This document shows, one piece after another, positions 1 to 12,378 of a stretch of DNA of 64,000 nucleotides (the stretch's first letter is position 1; each line of letters opens with the position of its first letter). The notes below the pieces were generated by a model that saw only the letters and a list, made by a program, of their open reading frames with translations, was not told the origin of the DNA and made no database searches. The position numbers were made by a program, and so were the translations under genes. The stretch covers positions 1,006,459,501-1,006,523,500 of the forward strand of contig CM028129.1 of assembly GCA_016271365.2 (NCBI GenBank). The letters run 5' to 3'. This DNA comes from Neoceratodus forsteri. Its lineage: Eukaryota > Chordata > Ceratodontiformes > Ceratodontidae.

Positions 1-2330
1 TAATTTTGCAGCATGCTGCTAGGTGCACATAGCCTGACTGTATACCCCTTTCTCTCTGAGGGCATGCTTAGTGCTGCAGAATGTCGATCTAATGCTTGCC
101 TTGCTAGTCTCTGTGCTGTGTAGACTAGAGCCATTTGCCTGGTGAGGTGGGCTCCCCCAGTTCTCAGTCCCTGATAGCTAGCTGCATGAAGCCTGAGTGA
201 AAAAATGAGCGCAGTGCTACCCAGGTCTCTCCTGACACCATCTTCATAGCATTCTTTTCATATGCCATCCCTTCTGCTTAAATGTTTGGCCCATATAGTT
301 GATTAAGGATGATAGAAGAGGGGGCTGGGGGCATGGCAGAATATTGTGTACATTGTTGTTGGGGCTCTGGGAATTCAGCACGTCATATGGGACAGAGCTG
401 TTGTGACTCACTCTTCTAGCCATGAGTGCTTTGGGGCTACCCCCAAGGGAGACAAAGGGCTTTCACAGTTTAGGTTTCAGATTTTAGGATTTCAGTGTCC
501 GATACTGACCCAGCAAATGGACTAGGATCAGTAGCAGATTAATCTGAAATTTAAAAAAAAATCTGATTTGGCTAGTTTTTTGGCACATCTGAGCATCCCT
601 GATAAGAATGTAAAAACCTCACATAAAAACTGTGAAAGCTGTAAAATTTGCAACAATAAAATGTTCAAGCAGTAAACCAAATCTTTGATTTTGTCTGAAG
701 AACATTTTTATGCTAAGGTTTAATTGGCATATGCAATGCAACCTAGTGAGAGTTATGCTTGTGCAATGTTGTTGATAGCCTAATTGTGACCCATTACCTA
801 ATGCAACATTACAAATTTTGTGTTACAGCCGATCTTTAGGTCAACCAAGATGTCGGCGAGGCTATGCTGCCGAAATGGGCTTTGAACTTTGCACTGCTGT
901 GTTTAAATCTGTATGTTTTAGGCATTTTGTTTATTTTAGCCGCATCATAGTTTTAGTCTATCCGAAACGAGTTCGGTATTCTGTATCGCTCTCACTTTAA
1001 TCCTGCTCGTAGTGCATTCTGTGACGAGTTGGTCGCCTAAGTTCTGACATGGAGTTTTGAAGCAGGAAGTTTGAAGGAAGGAAGACTGCCATAGAAATCA
1101 GGGTGAATGTTGACTTATGAGGAATTGGGCATTCTGCTGAATTGAGGAGCTTTTTCCCCTCAGGCTGGCTGGCTGTCATTTTATTAAATAGGTGGACTCA
1201 TTTGGATCCTGTCAGTTCTCAGAGCTACATTTGGGAGATGAGAGTATTGTTTCCTGGGAGGTACAGAAGAGCCCCAGGACTAATAATTTGGAGTGGTTAA
1301 GTTCTGGATGAATCGCTGTGGAACGGAGAGCAGAGAGATTCTTTTTGACCTGGACTATTGGACCATGAGTAAAACTACAAAAAAAAAAAAAAAAACCAAA
1401 GAACACAGATTATTGAACAGAATTAAAGGGACAGCGTGTCTGTGTGTTGTATGGGGGGAAGGCTGCCTCCGTGGACTTGGGTTGGTTCTACTCTCTACAG
1501 CCGAACGGGAGTCGCCTGGTAAGTTCTGGGGAGCTGGAGCTTCAGTGAGGCTTCTCCAAAATCCTTCACAGGGCATTCCCTGGTTTGTCCCCTGGAGGAC
1601 TGTAGTTGCAGGTTGCAGGGAGTGGGCTAAGATAACCTGTGAGTCCTTCACTGGTCGGGAGGGGGGCTCCTCCACGGAGTTTTTGGCTAAAACCCCAGGC
1701 CACTGCAGTTTAGTAAATCTGGAGCTATTAGAAAAGGATTTTATGTTTAAATGTAGCGGCTTGAATCATTGAAGACTACAAAGGAGTGTTTTGACATCAG
1801 AAATAATTCAGTAGGACCTATTGAGGATTTTATGCTTGACTGTTATATTTTAGTTTCCTCTATACAGTGAGAAATATTTAATTTAGACTTTATACTGGTG
1901 TTGTGAGAGGACTCCAGTTTTGTAAACTGTATCCCCCACTTCGTGAGAGGTATTGGGGGAGGTAAAACTCTGGACAATAAGAAGACTGGAGTAGTGAGAG
2001 GACTTCAGTACTTTTAAATTTCAAATGTTCATTACTTACTGTATTTTCTCTTGGATTCTATATTTTATTTTGTGGGTTGTTTATTTATATTTTGGGATTG
2101 TTTTAGTTTATAAATTTTGGGGAGGAAAAACAGCTTTAGGGAGTGAAAGTACGGGTTTTCTGAGTTGGAGGATGTGTTGGGCTGAGGATCTCCTGATCAG
2201 GCACTACTCCTCATCAGAACTCTGGGAGCTCTGGCCCTTCCCTCTCTCCCTCCCTTACCTGCAGTGGTTTATTACTGCTGTAGAGTGCTGGATATCATTA
2301 GTAGGAGGGGGAGGAGGGAAGGGGTCCAGG
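1..2330. other. No recognisable gene
   Basis: I see no gene here. There is an A-run near 1379-1395. Positions 425-597 end in TGAGCATCCCTGA after A/T-rich sequence, which resembles the end of a hAT-type non-autonomous element, but no matching left end is visible. The stretch from about 1780 onward may be the 5' untranslated part of the L2-type LINE that follows; its open frames (for example 1293-1772 and 2025-2522) match nothing I recognise. Confidence 0.5.
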
Positions 2331-2493
2331 TCTTCGGGGAGTGGGGTGGCTTTATTGTGGCTGTATGGTCCAGTAGACGCCCCGGGCGAAATAGTTACTG
2401 GAACGTGGTCCTCCATGTCTAGTTACCATACCCAAGGGCTCCAGCTCATCTGGGCAGATAACTCAGTCGACCCCAGTACCCAGTCCGACCCGA

Positions 2494-3049
2494 GTGGTGT
2501 TATGCAATGCCAGGTCTGTTAGAAACAAGACAGCAATTATTGCTGATCTTGTTGAGTCGACAGACCTGGCTTGCATCACTGAGACCTGGCTCGATGACAA
2601 CGCAGGCCCCATTTTGGAGGCAGCTGTCCCTGCCGGTTTTTCGGTGATACACAGCTCGAGATCGGACCGCAGGGTGGGGGGTGGCTATCTGTTTTAGATC
2701 AAAATTGGATCTTACTGTTGTACCAGGGGAGGGGGCCAGATCATTCGAGTTTACCGTAGTAGCAGGTGTGGGCTGTAGGATCATTCTCATCTACCGTCCA
2801 CCCGGGGGTGAGAAAGTGTTTCTGCAGGAAATCGTGGACTTCATTGTCAACATGACATTGGAGTCGCCCAGGCTGATGGTCCTGGGTGACTTTAATGTCT
2901 GGGTCGACGATGAACTCTTGCCATTTGGTCAAGATTTCCTCCAACTTATGTATTCGTTGGGGTTCACACAGGTAGTTACCTCTGCTATGCATAAGCAAGG
3001 TCACTCTCTTGATCTGGTCTTCCTCCTGGGGATTGAAGCCTCCAACTAG
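2494..3049 (+). pseudogene. L2 ORF2 apurinic endonuclease domain (broken)
   Basis: The reading frame starts with NARSVRNKTAIIADL, the usual beginning of the LINE AP-type endonuclease that nicks target DNA before reverse transcription. TDLACITETWLDD supplies the conserved catalytic-region Glu. After a frameshift around 2690 the protein continues in another frame with RIILIYRPPGG and LMVLGDFNVWVDD (the GDFN motif) and then GHSLDLVF. A TAG at 3047-3049 breaks the link to the linker region, and the usual SDHY motif reads SNHYM beyond that stop. Upstream in-frame sequence (from about 2440) is open and probably belonged to the same ORF. Confidence 0.85.
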
Positions 3050-3905
3050 GTGGCGGAACCAGTTGTATGGTCCAATCACTACATGGTGAGATTCAATTTC
3101 CAGCCCCCCCCCCCATAGACCTGCCCCGGTGGAAATGGTCAAATACCACCCATTGAGGGGAGTAACCCCTGAAGGCCTTCTGGTAGTGTTGGACCTTTTG
3201 GGAGTTCCGCAGGCAGGTGAGGATCCAGATAATCTGGTGTTGGCCTATAATAAGGCCATCACTAGGGCTATAGATCCCATCGTCCCAGTCTATGTTCGAC
3301 CACTCTCTCTTCGCCCCCGACTCCCTTGGTTTGACTGAGTTTTGAGGGAGATGAGATGAGTTGGACGAAGGTTAGAATGTCGCTGGTGGAAATCGTCCCT
3401 TGATGCCGACCACCTTAGATTGATAGAACATTATCATTGTTACCATTCAGCAATCACCCATAAGAAGGCAGAATTCCTGTCCAGCGAGATTGCTGTGGCT
3501 CAAACTCGACCAGCTCAGCTCTTTCGAACCATAGACAGGTTGTGCAACCCATCCTATATGCAGATTTGAGGAGCATTTTCACAACATAAATGTGATGAGT
3601 TTGCTCGATTTTTTGAGGATAAGGTGGCTGACATCAGGGCCAAGATCTGCTTAGCATCTTCTATGGGAGTTGATGGCGGTCAGTATTTGGTAACTCTCTC
3701 TCAATCAACCTGGAGTTCTTTTGACCAGCTGGAGACTGATGACATCATGTGGATAGTCCACAATTTGCAGCCAATGTACTGTAGTTTGGATCCGGGCCCT
3801 ACACGCCTTTTATTGTGGTGTATTGAGTTTATCGGCCCAATTCTGGCACAGATTGTTTGATGCTCCTTAGACTCGGGAGAATTCCCCAGCTCCCTGAAGG
3901 AGGCA

Positions 3906-5279
3906 GTGGTGACACCGCTTCTTAAAAAAGCTTCCTTGGATCCGAACAACTGTGCCAACTACAGACCTATCTCTAACCTTCCCTTTGTTGGGAGGGTGAT
4001 TGAGAAAGTGGTTGCGCTACAACTGGAGAACCATCTTGCCATCCATGATATCTTCGACCCTCTCCAGTCAAGCTTCCAGAAGAGACATAGCACTGAGACA
4101 GTTCTGGTTCAGGTGCTCAATGATCTCCTGATAGCAAGGGACCAGAAATGCTGTTTCATCTCAGTACTTCTGGATCTCTCCTCAGCTTTCAACACTGTGG
4201 ACCATGGGGTGCTACTTGAGCACCTGATGGTTATCTGTGGCCTGGCTGGTCCATTTCTCAGATGGTTTCGTTCTTTCCTCACCGGCAGGTCTCAGAGGGT
4301 GGTGTCTGGGATTTTTTCCTTGGAAACATTCTCTCTGCCATGCAGGGTCCCTCAGGGCTCAGTGCTGTCCCCCACGTTGTTCACAGTGTATTTTCTGCCC
4401 CTCTGAGACATTGTAAGATGATATGGGCAGAGGTTTCATTGTTATGCCAATGATACCCAGCTCTGTCTGTCTTTTGAACCCGACCAGGATAGTGTGGTCT
4501 CACTGTTTAACAGCTGCTTGAAGGAGATCCATGACTGAATGAAGGCTAGCTGGTTGAAATTGAACTCTGGGAAGACTGAGGTGTTGGTAGTGGATCTGGG
4601 GCACCGGATAGAGAGGCCGGTGGTAGGTTTACCATCTGGGCTTTGGCTGGATGGTGTACAGCTACCTGCCTCTGAACGGGTGCATGATCTGGGGGTGGTT
4701 CTTGATGACGGGCTTACACTATGGGCGCAGGTGTCGGCAGTAGTCAAGTCTTCCTTTTACCATCTTAGGAACATCTCCAGAATCAAACACCTTGTTCCGT
4801 CCAATGATTTGCCCATGTTGATCCATGCCTCAGTGACCTCATGCCTTGATTACTGCAACTCCCTTTACCTGGGGCTTCCTGGGGTTGATATCCTCTGTTT
4901 GCAGCTGGTGCAGAATGCTGCAGCTTGGCTGTTGACTGGGACATCGCGTTCTAATCATATTACTCCTGTGCTGTGTATTCTGCACTGGCTGCCTATACAG
5001 TGGCGAATCACTTTCAAGATTGGTCTGTTGACCTATAAAGCCCTGCATGGACTGGGACCGAGTTACCTGCAAGAGCTTCTGATTCCCTACAGCCCTGGCC
5101 AGCCTCTCCTCTCATCTGATAAGGGGTTATTAGAGGCTACCAGGATATGTTTAAAAACATCTGGGGCCCAAGCATTTATGTTCGCGGCACCATCCCTTTG
5201 AAACTCTCTACCTCGTCAGATTAGGGATTGCAGGACCGTGGAGAGCTTCAAAACTAGACTGAAAATACACCTTTTCTAG
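3906..5279 (+). pseudogene. L2 ORF2 reverse transcriptase and C-terminal domain
   Basis: One frame, interrupted by a few stops, carries the LINE reverse transcriptase: NCANYRPISNLPFVGRVIEK, the fingers motif LDLSSAFNTVDH, the palm motif VPQGSVLSPTLF and the catalytic loop at 4440-4466. The loop reads HCYANDTQL, so the first of the two catalytic aspartates of YADD is Asn (codon AAT at 4449-4451). The C-terminal region contains LKLNSGKTEVLVV, HDLGVVLDDGLT and HWLPIQWRITFKI, as in L2 elements. In-frame stops at about 4404, 4419, 4536 and 5199 confirm inactivity. Upstream short frames (3129-3338, 3624-3860) are the eroded linker. Confidence 0.88.
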
Positions 5280-5449
5280 CAAGCTTTTAACGACTGATAT
5301 TTATAATTGGGGATGTTTTTAAACCAATGCTGAATTTGTGTTTAATTTTAAATTGTTATGATATTTTTTGTATGTACAGTGCTTTGAAATATGAATTGCG
5401 CTATATAAATAAAAATATTATTATTATTATTAAGGTATCTGAAAGATTG

Positions 5450-5605
5450 AGGATTATGTATGAGCAGTCATACACAACCAAGTTATTTTTCGAGAGAGGT
5501 TTCCTTGGTAACAGAAGACCTCGAGGCGCAGCTCGAGGTCCCTCTGTTCATGGAAATGAAACTCTAAGAATAGCCTGGGTTGTGCTATGCCTGCTCATAT
5601 ACAAT
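5450..5605. repeat. Palindromic foldback element directly after the L2 tail
   Basis: The two halves are inverted copies of each other. GTATGAGCAGTCATAC-type sequence at 5457 mirrors CTGCTCATATAC at 5591-5602, and the centre CTCGAGGCGCAGCTCGAG lies near 5530. Arms are about 72 bp with moderate divergence. The arrangement resembles a small foldback or MITE-like element. A further TATGAGCAG occurs at 5619. Confidence 0.7.
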
Positions 5606-6424
5606 CTTTAATAGTGTATGAGCAGTTTCCCCAATTACTCTAACCATGTATCAGATGTGCCATCTGATGCAATTGCTACAATCCTTTTTTTTAAATGTAT
5701 AACTGTTTCTGGTTTCACTGCTCTGCACTGTTGCCCATTACTGCCATCATCTCACACAATGACTCAAACTTTAAAGGAAATAGGAAATTATTTTTACATA
5801 GTTAACTGCCCTTCCATCTTTCTTCCTATGCCAGTTCTGTATTTTCTGATATGCTTTGGTGATTCTTTGACAAATAAATAATCTAGCTTTGGAGTGCCTT
5901 CAGATCTACATTGAGCACCACTCTCCTCATCAGCTACTGCTCTTGATGTTCATATTTCTAAGCTGTTCTATGACATCAGAAATTCCTATTCCATGCTATT
6001 CATCTGAATGGCCTGGAATGGGTGATTCTAATGTCATGGAATGTCCGGGCAGTATGAAAACAGACAGTAGCAACAGCTGAGCACAGAGGAATTCAAGATA
6101 GTTACAAAGGCAACTAAATTAGATTATTAATTTAACAAGAAGTGTCAAAAACATGTCAGAATAGTGGGTAGCCAACAAAGGAACAACTAGAGGGCATCTA
6201 GAGGTCTAAAAACTGTTCCTATCACCTTTAAGGTGGCAGGAAGGGCAGACAATGGTAACTGCATTGTGAGGAATTTACAGCGCAAGAAAGCATTCCATTT
6301 TGTTGTGCTGCGCTACTGATGTACTGAGTGCAGCACAACAAGATCATGATGAACCCAGTGCAGCAGAACAATGCTGTTCCAGGCAAGGATGTCCATGCAG
6401 AATAGCATTCTATCATACACTATA
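5606..6424. other. No gene seen
   Basis: No motif, repeat family or RNA gene is recognisable here. The short open frames at 5618-5881 and 5889-6080 have no recognisable motifs. Confidence 0.5.
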
Positions 6425-6600
6425 ATGAGTTGTTGAGTCTCACACATGGATACTCTGGTCTTTCACACTCTCTGTCCCATGGGAAACTACCACCCTGTTG
6501 GGGTACTGTGAAGGCAAAGGAACTCTCTTGATGAGGGTTACACCCCTAGAGGTGCCACAGGAACATAATGCTTTTAGGCTAAAGGTACCTTAGGAAAGAG
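6425..6600. repeat. Direct repeat, copy 1
   Basis: This stretch recurs at 6825-6990, about 400 bp downstream in the same orientation. Shared landmarks are TGTTGA..TC..AC..GGATACT, CACCCTGTTGGGGTACTGTGAAG (CACC..GTTGGGGCACCGTGAAG in the other copy) and the end TTTAGGCTAAAGGTACCTTA. It probably represents repeated subunits of an unidentified retroelement. Confidence 0.7.
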
Positions 6601-6672
6601 GTCAAAGGGGAGAGAAAGATGCACCATTGGAGGACAGGAGGATGGCAGGACAAAGAATCAGGTCTTCCATGT

Positions 6673-6773
6673 GAGCCTGGAGGAAGCTGGCTTAAATAGC
6701 TCAGGCAGGGGGTGTGGCTGGAAGCTCCCACCCAATGAACTGCATGCATAGCCTTTGAATTCAATAGGAGTAG
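6673..6773 (+). repeat. Dispersed repeat shared with 42.87 kb
   Basis: About 95 bp matching 42874-42968 in the same orientation. Landmarks are AGCTGGCTTAA, GGGGTGTGGC and GCATAGCCTTTGAATTC. The match indicates a dispersed element family, possibly an LTR or its leader, present twice in the window. Confidence 0.65.
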
Positions 6774-6824
6774 GCAACTTCATGAGGAGTTATACTTGAG
6801 CAACATTGTTGATAGTTAAAGATA

Positions 6825-6990
6825 ATGTGTTGTTGACTGTCATACGTGGATACTTTGGCCGTTCACACTCTCCCATGGAGAATTACCAACCTGTTGGGGC
6901 ACCGTGAAGCCAAAGAAACCCTCACGAGGAGGGTTCAGCACCTAGATGTACCATGGTAACCTAATTCCTTTAGGCTAAAGGTACCTTAGG
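6825..6990. repeat. Direct repeat, copy 2
   Basis: Second copy of the 6425-6600 block; see that entry. Both copies end in TTTAGGCTAAAGGTACCTTA. Confidence 0.7.
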
Positions 6991-8192
6991 AAGAAGCCCA
7001 AAAGTACTGCACAGCAGGTGGTGAACACAGAAACTGAGCTAAGGCAGACAGCAAATGGCGACTGACAAACAGAGACTGAATTGAGCAAAGACTTGACAGT
7101 AGTTGGTAACTGATAGCAAACAAAGGCATAACTTCTGTAAGGAGAGAGGGAATGGCAGGATGGATAAGAGGGCCGCCATTCAACCCCAACTCAAAGCGGA
7201 AACCTACTAGGGTAAATGCTATATTAATACAGATATACTACATTATGGATCACTTCATGGAGAGACTACCTAAATTTTATGACCTTCAACACACAAGAGG
7301 GTAAAAACCTCCCATAAGGAGGAAACCTTTGGGGATCTAAGGCCTCGATCGCCTTCCCTGCAGGCTAGGCATCAGATTAGTGACAGCTCAATCACTGCAA
7401 TTTAGAGACCCAATTCAAGGGAAAATAATTTAGAGGACGGTCTCTCCCACTATCCCTCTAATGAGAACTCCAAGGGGAATCCATGAGCCAGTCTCTGCAG
7501 CTAAAGGAGGTTCCCTGTGAAGGTGGCCAACCCCTCAAGGCAGGAGGAGGACAGTAATGACCACTAAAAGGCATTCACCTGGCCTTCATCGAGGGGATGC
7601 CTTGAGTAGAAGCTGAACCCTTGAGGGTAAGGCAAAGAAGTGGGGCCCTTGAGAGATCCAGACATGCATAACTGTATGATCTTCACCCTTGAGAGGCAAA
7701 GGCAGGGAAGTAGCTGGAGATCAAGTGAAGCTTAGGCAGCCATAGGGAGGAATACCTTTTGATGAGCTGCTGACATGGCCTGTACAGCTAAAGGTGTCCC
7801 TGTGGAATTAGCAGCACCACCCTCTGGCAGCTGAAGTTTGATCTGCATAGCCAAAGCTTCTCCTGAAGCATAGGACATTCTCATCCAAAGGGCAGAAAGA
7901 GAAGGACCCCACCTTAGTCAAGGAGCCTTCCCTCAAGATGTGAACTTCAAGGGAAGGAGTAGAGCAAGACCATCAGTGTAGAGGGCAGCAGGCCCTGGAA
8001 GCCATGCTGTGGTCATGTCTTGCATGTGTCTGAGTGCAGGAATAGTGGGAGACCAATGGTAAAGCCTGATGGCCATGAGCACAAGGTAGAAACAAAACAT
8101 AGGCAAGGCTGAATGAGGCATCAAATGACAACTATGACATGGTATGAGATAGAATGATACATTCCTGAACTGAATAGTGAACACATGCCAAC
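6991..8192. other. No gene seen; purine-rich region
   Basis: The stretch is rich in AGG/GAGG sequence and probably continues the unidentified element of 6.4-7.0 kb. No conserved protein motif is visible on either strand. Confidence 0.45.
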
Positions 8193-8417
8193 TAGGGCTG
8201 GGCAGACTGTTCCACGGGAGATTCAAACCCCCGGATCAAATCCACAATCCATGGACCTGAATAAATACGAACTTTGCCACAGAAGTCTGGTTCTGGATCT
8301 GTGGAAATGCCATTTTGTTTACTGTTGCCATGGGGGTGCCATAGGCACGCTCGCTCCATGTACAGGCAACTGGCAGCACCCAATCAGGCAACAGACGGTC
8401 ATGTGACACACTCATGG

Positions 8418-8424
8418 TATATAA
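8418..8424 (+). promoter_or_regulatory. TATA box of the hAT element
   Basis: TATATAA follows CACTCATGG and precedes GC-rich sequence about 230 bp inside the proposed left terminus, a typical place for a hAT transposase promoter. Functional status is inferred from position only. Confidence 0.4.
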
Positions 8425-8770
8425 CTGTGCTGAATGCGCAACACGGCCCAGTCGAGAGAGGAGGATGGTTTGAGGAGCAGGAGCACCTCAGCAGAGATGC
8501 TGCCAGAAAAAGTTACCAAACAAAACCAAAAAAAAAAACTCAAATATAAAAAAAAAATTTGAAGGAAGGAAAGAGAAACTAGGGAAAGTCATAGAAAGGA
8601 GACTTTCTGTGGCAGGGAGGAGAGAAACTGATTGTCAGGGGAGGGTGATGGCGGGTCTGGAGTCAGGACTTTGTGGGACTGGAGAAAGGAGGACTCTGGA
8701 GGGACTGGGTAGATAGTGGTGGCCTGGGCTGGTGGGGGATGCAAAAGGCAGGCAGTGTGGCAGTTTGACT

Positions 8771-10470
8771 GTATGTACATGAGCAAGGGCAGGCTGGCAA
8801 AATCTTAGACTTGTGCCATTGCGGAAGATCCAGAGGAGAGATGGAGAGACTACTGGAGGCCCAAGAGAAATGTTACAGAAAATCCCAAATGAAAGTTGTT
8901 TTTCTTTTCTTAGCCTCAGACAGCGTAGCTATGTACATGAGCAAGGGCTGCTGGCAAAATCTTTGACTTGTGCCATTCCAGATCCAGAGGAGAGAGGTGG
9001 AGACTACTGTGAGAGCCCAAGAGAGATTTTGCAGTTACAGAAAATCCCAAATGAAAGTGTTTTGCTTTCCTTGGCCTCAGACAGTGTAACTGTGTGTACA
9101 TTAAAAAGGGCAGGCTGGCAAAATCTTTGAATTGTGCTACTGCAGATCCAGAGGAGAGATGGAGAGTCTACTTGGGGCCCAAGAGAGAGATTTTACAGTT
9201 ACAGAAAATCCCAAATGAAAGTTTTTTTCTTTTCTTGGCCTCAGACAGTTTAGCAGTGTGTACATGAGAAAGAACAGGCTGGCAAAATCTTTAACTTGTG
9301 CCATTTCATATCCAGAGGAGAGTGAGAGAGACTACTGGGGGCCCAAGAGAGATTTTACAGTTACAGAAAATCCCGAATTAAAGTTTTTGTTTTTTTCTTT
9401 TCTTGGCCTCAGTCAGTGTAGTTGTGTACATGAGAAAGGGCAGGCAGGCACAGTCTTTGACTTGTGCCATTCCAGATCCAGAGGAGAAAGGGAGAGACTA
9501 TTGGGGGCCCAAGAGAGATTTTACAATTATAGAAAATCCCAAATTAAAGTTTTTTCTTTTCTTGGCCTCAGTGTAGCTGACTGTATATATGAGAAAGGGC
9601 AGGCTGCAAAAATCTTCGACTTGTGCCATTCCTGATCCAGAGGAGAGGGGGGAGACTACTAGGGGTCCAAGACAAATTTTACAGTTACATAAAATCCCAA
9701 TATTTTTTTCTTGGCTGCAATGTGGCTGTGTGTACAGGGCAAGGACAGCAGGGTGGCAAAATAAATCTTTGACTTGTGCCATCCAATCACAAATCACAAT
9801 CACTTGTTAACATTCATTCATGATCTTGTATAGAGGGGGAGAGAGAGAGAGAGACTTCAGGGGGCAGACGATAAATGTAACAGTCCCAGAAATCCCAAAT
9901 AAAATTTATTTTCCTGACTTCCGTGTGGCCGTGTGTACTGGGCAAGGGCAGCAGGGTGGCAAAATAAATCTTTGGCTTGTGACATCCAGAGGGGAGAGAG
10001 AGATACTGCAGCATGGCCTATGATAAATGTAACAGTCCCAGAAATCCCAAATGAAATTTATTTTCCTGACTTCAGTGTGGCTGTGTGTACAGGGCAAGGG
10101 CAGCAGGGTGGCAAAATAAATCTTTGACTTGTGACGTCCAGTGGGGGAAGAGAGAGACAGAGAGAGAGACTGCAGGGGGGCCCACAATAAATGTAACAGT
10201 TCCAGAAATCCCAAACATTTTTTTTCCTAGCTTCAATGTGGCTGTGTGTACACGGCATGGGCAGCAGGGTAGCAAAATAAATCTATGACTTGTGACATCC
10301 AGAGGAGAGACAGAGAGACTGCAGGGGGCCCACAATAAATGTAACAGTCCCAGAAATCCCAAATATTTTTTTTCCTAGCTTCAGTGTGGCTGTGTGTACA
10401 GGGCAAGGGCAGTGGAGTGGTAAAATAAATTTTTGACTTGTGCCATCCAATCACAAATTATGATTACTTG
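8771..10470. repeat. Tandem array, about 11 units of about 158 bp
   Basis: The landmark TGTACA (with variants) recurs at 8774, 8932, 9095, 9259, 9425, 9582, 9731, 9934, 10086, 10247 and 10395. Spacing is 148-166 bp, except one 203-bp step. Each unit contains GGGCAGGCTGGCAAAATC or a variant, CTTGTGCCAT, AGAGGAGAG, GACTAC or GACTGC, and AGAAATCCCAAA. The later units (from 9731) differ together from the early ones, and units 7 and 11 share an extra tail CAATCACAAATYAYRATYAC. Units have drifted, so the array is old. Confidence 0.9.
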
Positions 10471-11141
10471 TTAACATTCATTCACGAGTTCATGTATAAA
10501 AAAAAATACTGTTCAGACAAACAACATAGAAGTTGATGCGTCTATGCTGCTGGCTGTGGGTGGCTCAGGGGATAATCTGACTTTGTAGCAGGCTGTTTAC
10601 AGTATAACACAAGTAAAGTACAAGTACTGTACACACACATGTCATCATTATCATCACTCATTCCCCATTATTCCACCTTATTATCATTAGTTTTATAGTA
10701 TATCACATTACATTACGTATAAGCATTAACCAACCCCCAGTATGGGACTCTGCTACGCGCGTCTATGCACCAGATGTGTCTGCATCTCCAATTCAAATTC
10801 TGAGACACACTTAACAGCTACTGAATTTGGTCACTTAACAGTAACTAACTGTATTGTAGGAGTCAGTCAGGTAATCTTGGAAGAAAGTGGTGGTGGACTG
10901 CTGTGCTGTCGATGTGCTGTGTGCAGTCACGAGTCACGACAGTAAATTTTCCCTGGCCTGTGGGTGGGAGTCATCAGAAGGACATCACGTTAGTTAGAGG
11001 GATCTTTTGTTACAGGTTAGAATACTAATAAAAACTGGATCAAAGTGTTGATGAGGTGCATGCTATTTCTCAGGTAGGCAGTGGCACTGCAAAAGGCAGC
11101 AATCAGCCTGAAAAGGGGAAACAAAATCAAAGCCCAAAAAA

Positions 11142-12378
11142 GTGATTTTTTTCACATCTAAGGTTTCATCTTCTAAGCGAATGCTTGAATGCAAAAAATG
11201 TGAATGTCTCAGATCACCATCAGTCCCAAGTAAAAAAAAAAAGAGTTATGTAGTTAAAAAAACTAAAGGCCTAGTGGGTACAACCTGCAGAGGCACCCAA
11301 AAGCATGGAAAAATTGCATACTATGCTACTGCCAGTCCCTCATCCGATTCTTCTGAGATTGAACCTGACGAGAGTGATAATAAAGATGAAGAGAATGATC
11401 AGGCAGCACAAGGTTTACTGGAGGCGATAGAAATTGCAGATGAGGAAGAAACAGGCAAAAATGTTTTGGTTGTGGAGGGGACCAGTGGGAATAAACCACA
11501 AAAGGAACAGGCCCAATAAAAATCCAGGGGGGGGGACCCTGCAAAGATGACCAAGGTGCCATGTCTTCCTGGGAAAAAAAACAAAAAAAATCATCTTTTC
11601 TTTGGTCATACGTCTCCATTAGTGCTTCCAATGGGTTGGTAGCAAAATTCGCTATTTGTAAACAGCCAATCAGCAGGGGTAAAAATAAAGGAGCATTGGG
11701 AACTTCAGCACTGAAAAGGCACCTAGACAGATGTCATAACATTACTGAGAAGTCCAGTTGTGAGTCTCAAAGAGAAAGTGGCAGTGATAGCTCACTACAC
11801 TCAGGGGTAACTCTCATAGATGAAAGCAGTGGCAGCCCCAGCGGCACTACTGAAACACCTCCACCACCACTTCCTCCCATTCGGAGGACTCCTCCGATTG
11901 TTACTGAATGTGGCCAATTGTTCAAAAGCCCTCCTTGTTCAAGGAGACAGCTTACCATCACAGAAACATATGAGCGTAAAGCCAAATACGCCTCGACTTA
12001 CCCTGTTGTAGCTACAATAACCAAAAAAATTTCAGAAATGATAGCTGTTGATTTGCTACCATATAATGTGGTTGAACATATAGGATTCAGGTGGCTGCTT
12101 GAGTACCTCGGACCTCAATATAGTATACGATCATGGAAATACTTCTTGATAGCAAGGATTACAGATCTTTACAATGTCGTATGTAAAAAATTAAGACATG
12201 TCTTGTGCAATGCTGTTGGGAGGGTGGTACATCTCACAACAGATATCTAGACAAGCTAAGCCTGAACTCTTCATGTCTATAACAGCACCTTGGGCATGCT
12301 TTCATAATTCACGTGGGACTGGGAACAGTGAAGCATCGAAGTTTACTGCTCTAAGAATGTTTTATTTTCTATCTGGAA
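11142..12378 (+). pseudogene. hAT transposase, N-terminal segment with BED finger
   Basis: An acidic N-terminal frame (11142-11519) is separated by a frameshift at the G-run near 11527 from a frame at 11561-12250. The second frame carries a BED-type zinc finger: SFLWSYV, the Cys pair region AKFAICKQ and LKRHLDRCH. The first of the two zinc-binding Cys is Phe here, so the finger is damaged. Downstream are LTITETYERKAKYAS and the hAT signature HLTTDI-stop-TS, where the invariant Trp of TTDIWTS is TAG (12248-12250). The frame continues with ELFMSITAPWACF (usual form YMSITAHW) and then stops at a CR1 insertion at 12379. Confidence 0.9.

Larger units (their letters stand above)
2331..5432 (+). mobile_element. 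L2-type non-LTR retrotransposon, decayed
   Basis: The order is endonuclease, reverse transcriptase, C-terminal domain, then a short 3' untranslated region ending GCGCTATATAAATAAAAATA followed by ATT repeats at 5418-5432. That tail is characteristic of L2/CR1-group LINEs, which prime on their own short 3' repeats. The 5' boundary is uncertain and could lie several hundred bases upstream. The coding region is broken by frameshifts (near 2690) and stops (3047, 4404, 4419, 4536, 5199), so the copy is inactive. Group assignment rests on motif content and tail; the exact family needs a repeat library. Confidence 0.85.

Noticed and set aside
425..597. Complete hAT MITE ending TGAGCATCCCTGA
   Set aside because: No inverted partner CAGGGATGCTCA was found upstream and no 8-bp duplication could be paired.
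8813..10362. Overlapping 60-125 codon frames on both strands
   Set aside because: They recur with the ~158-bp unit of the tandem array and share no known motif.
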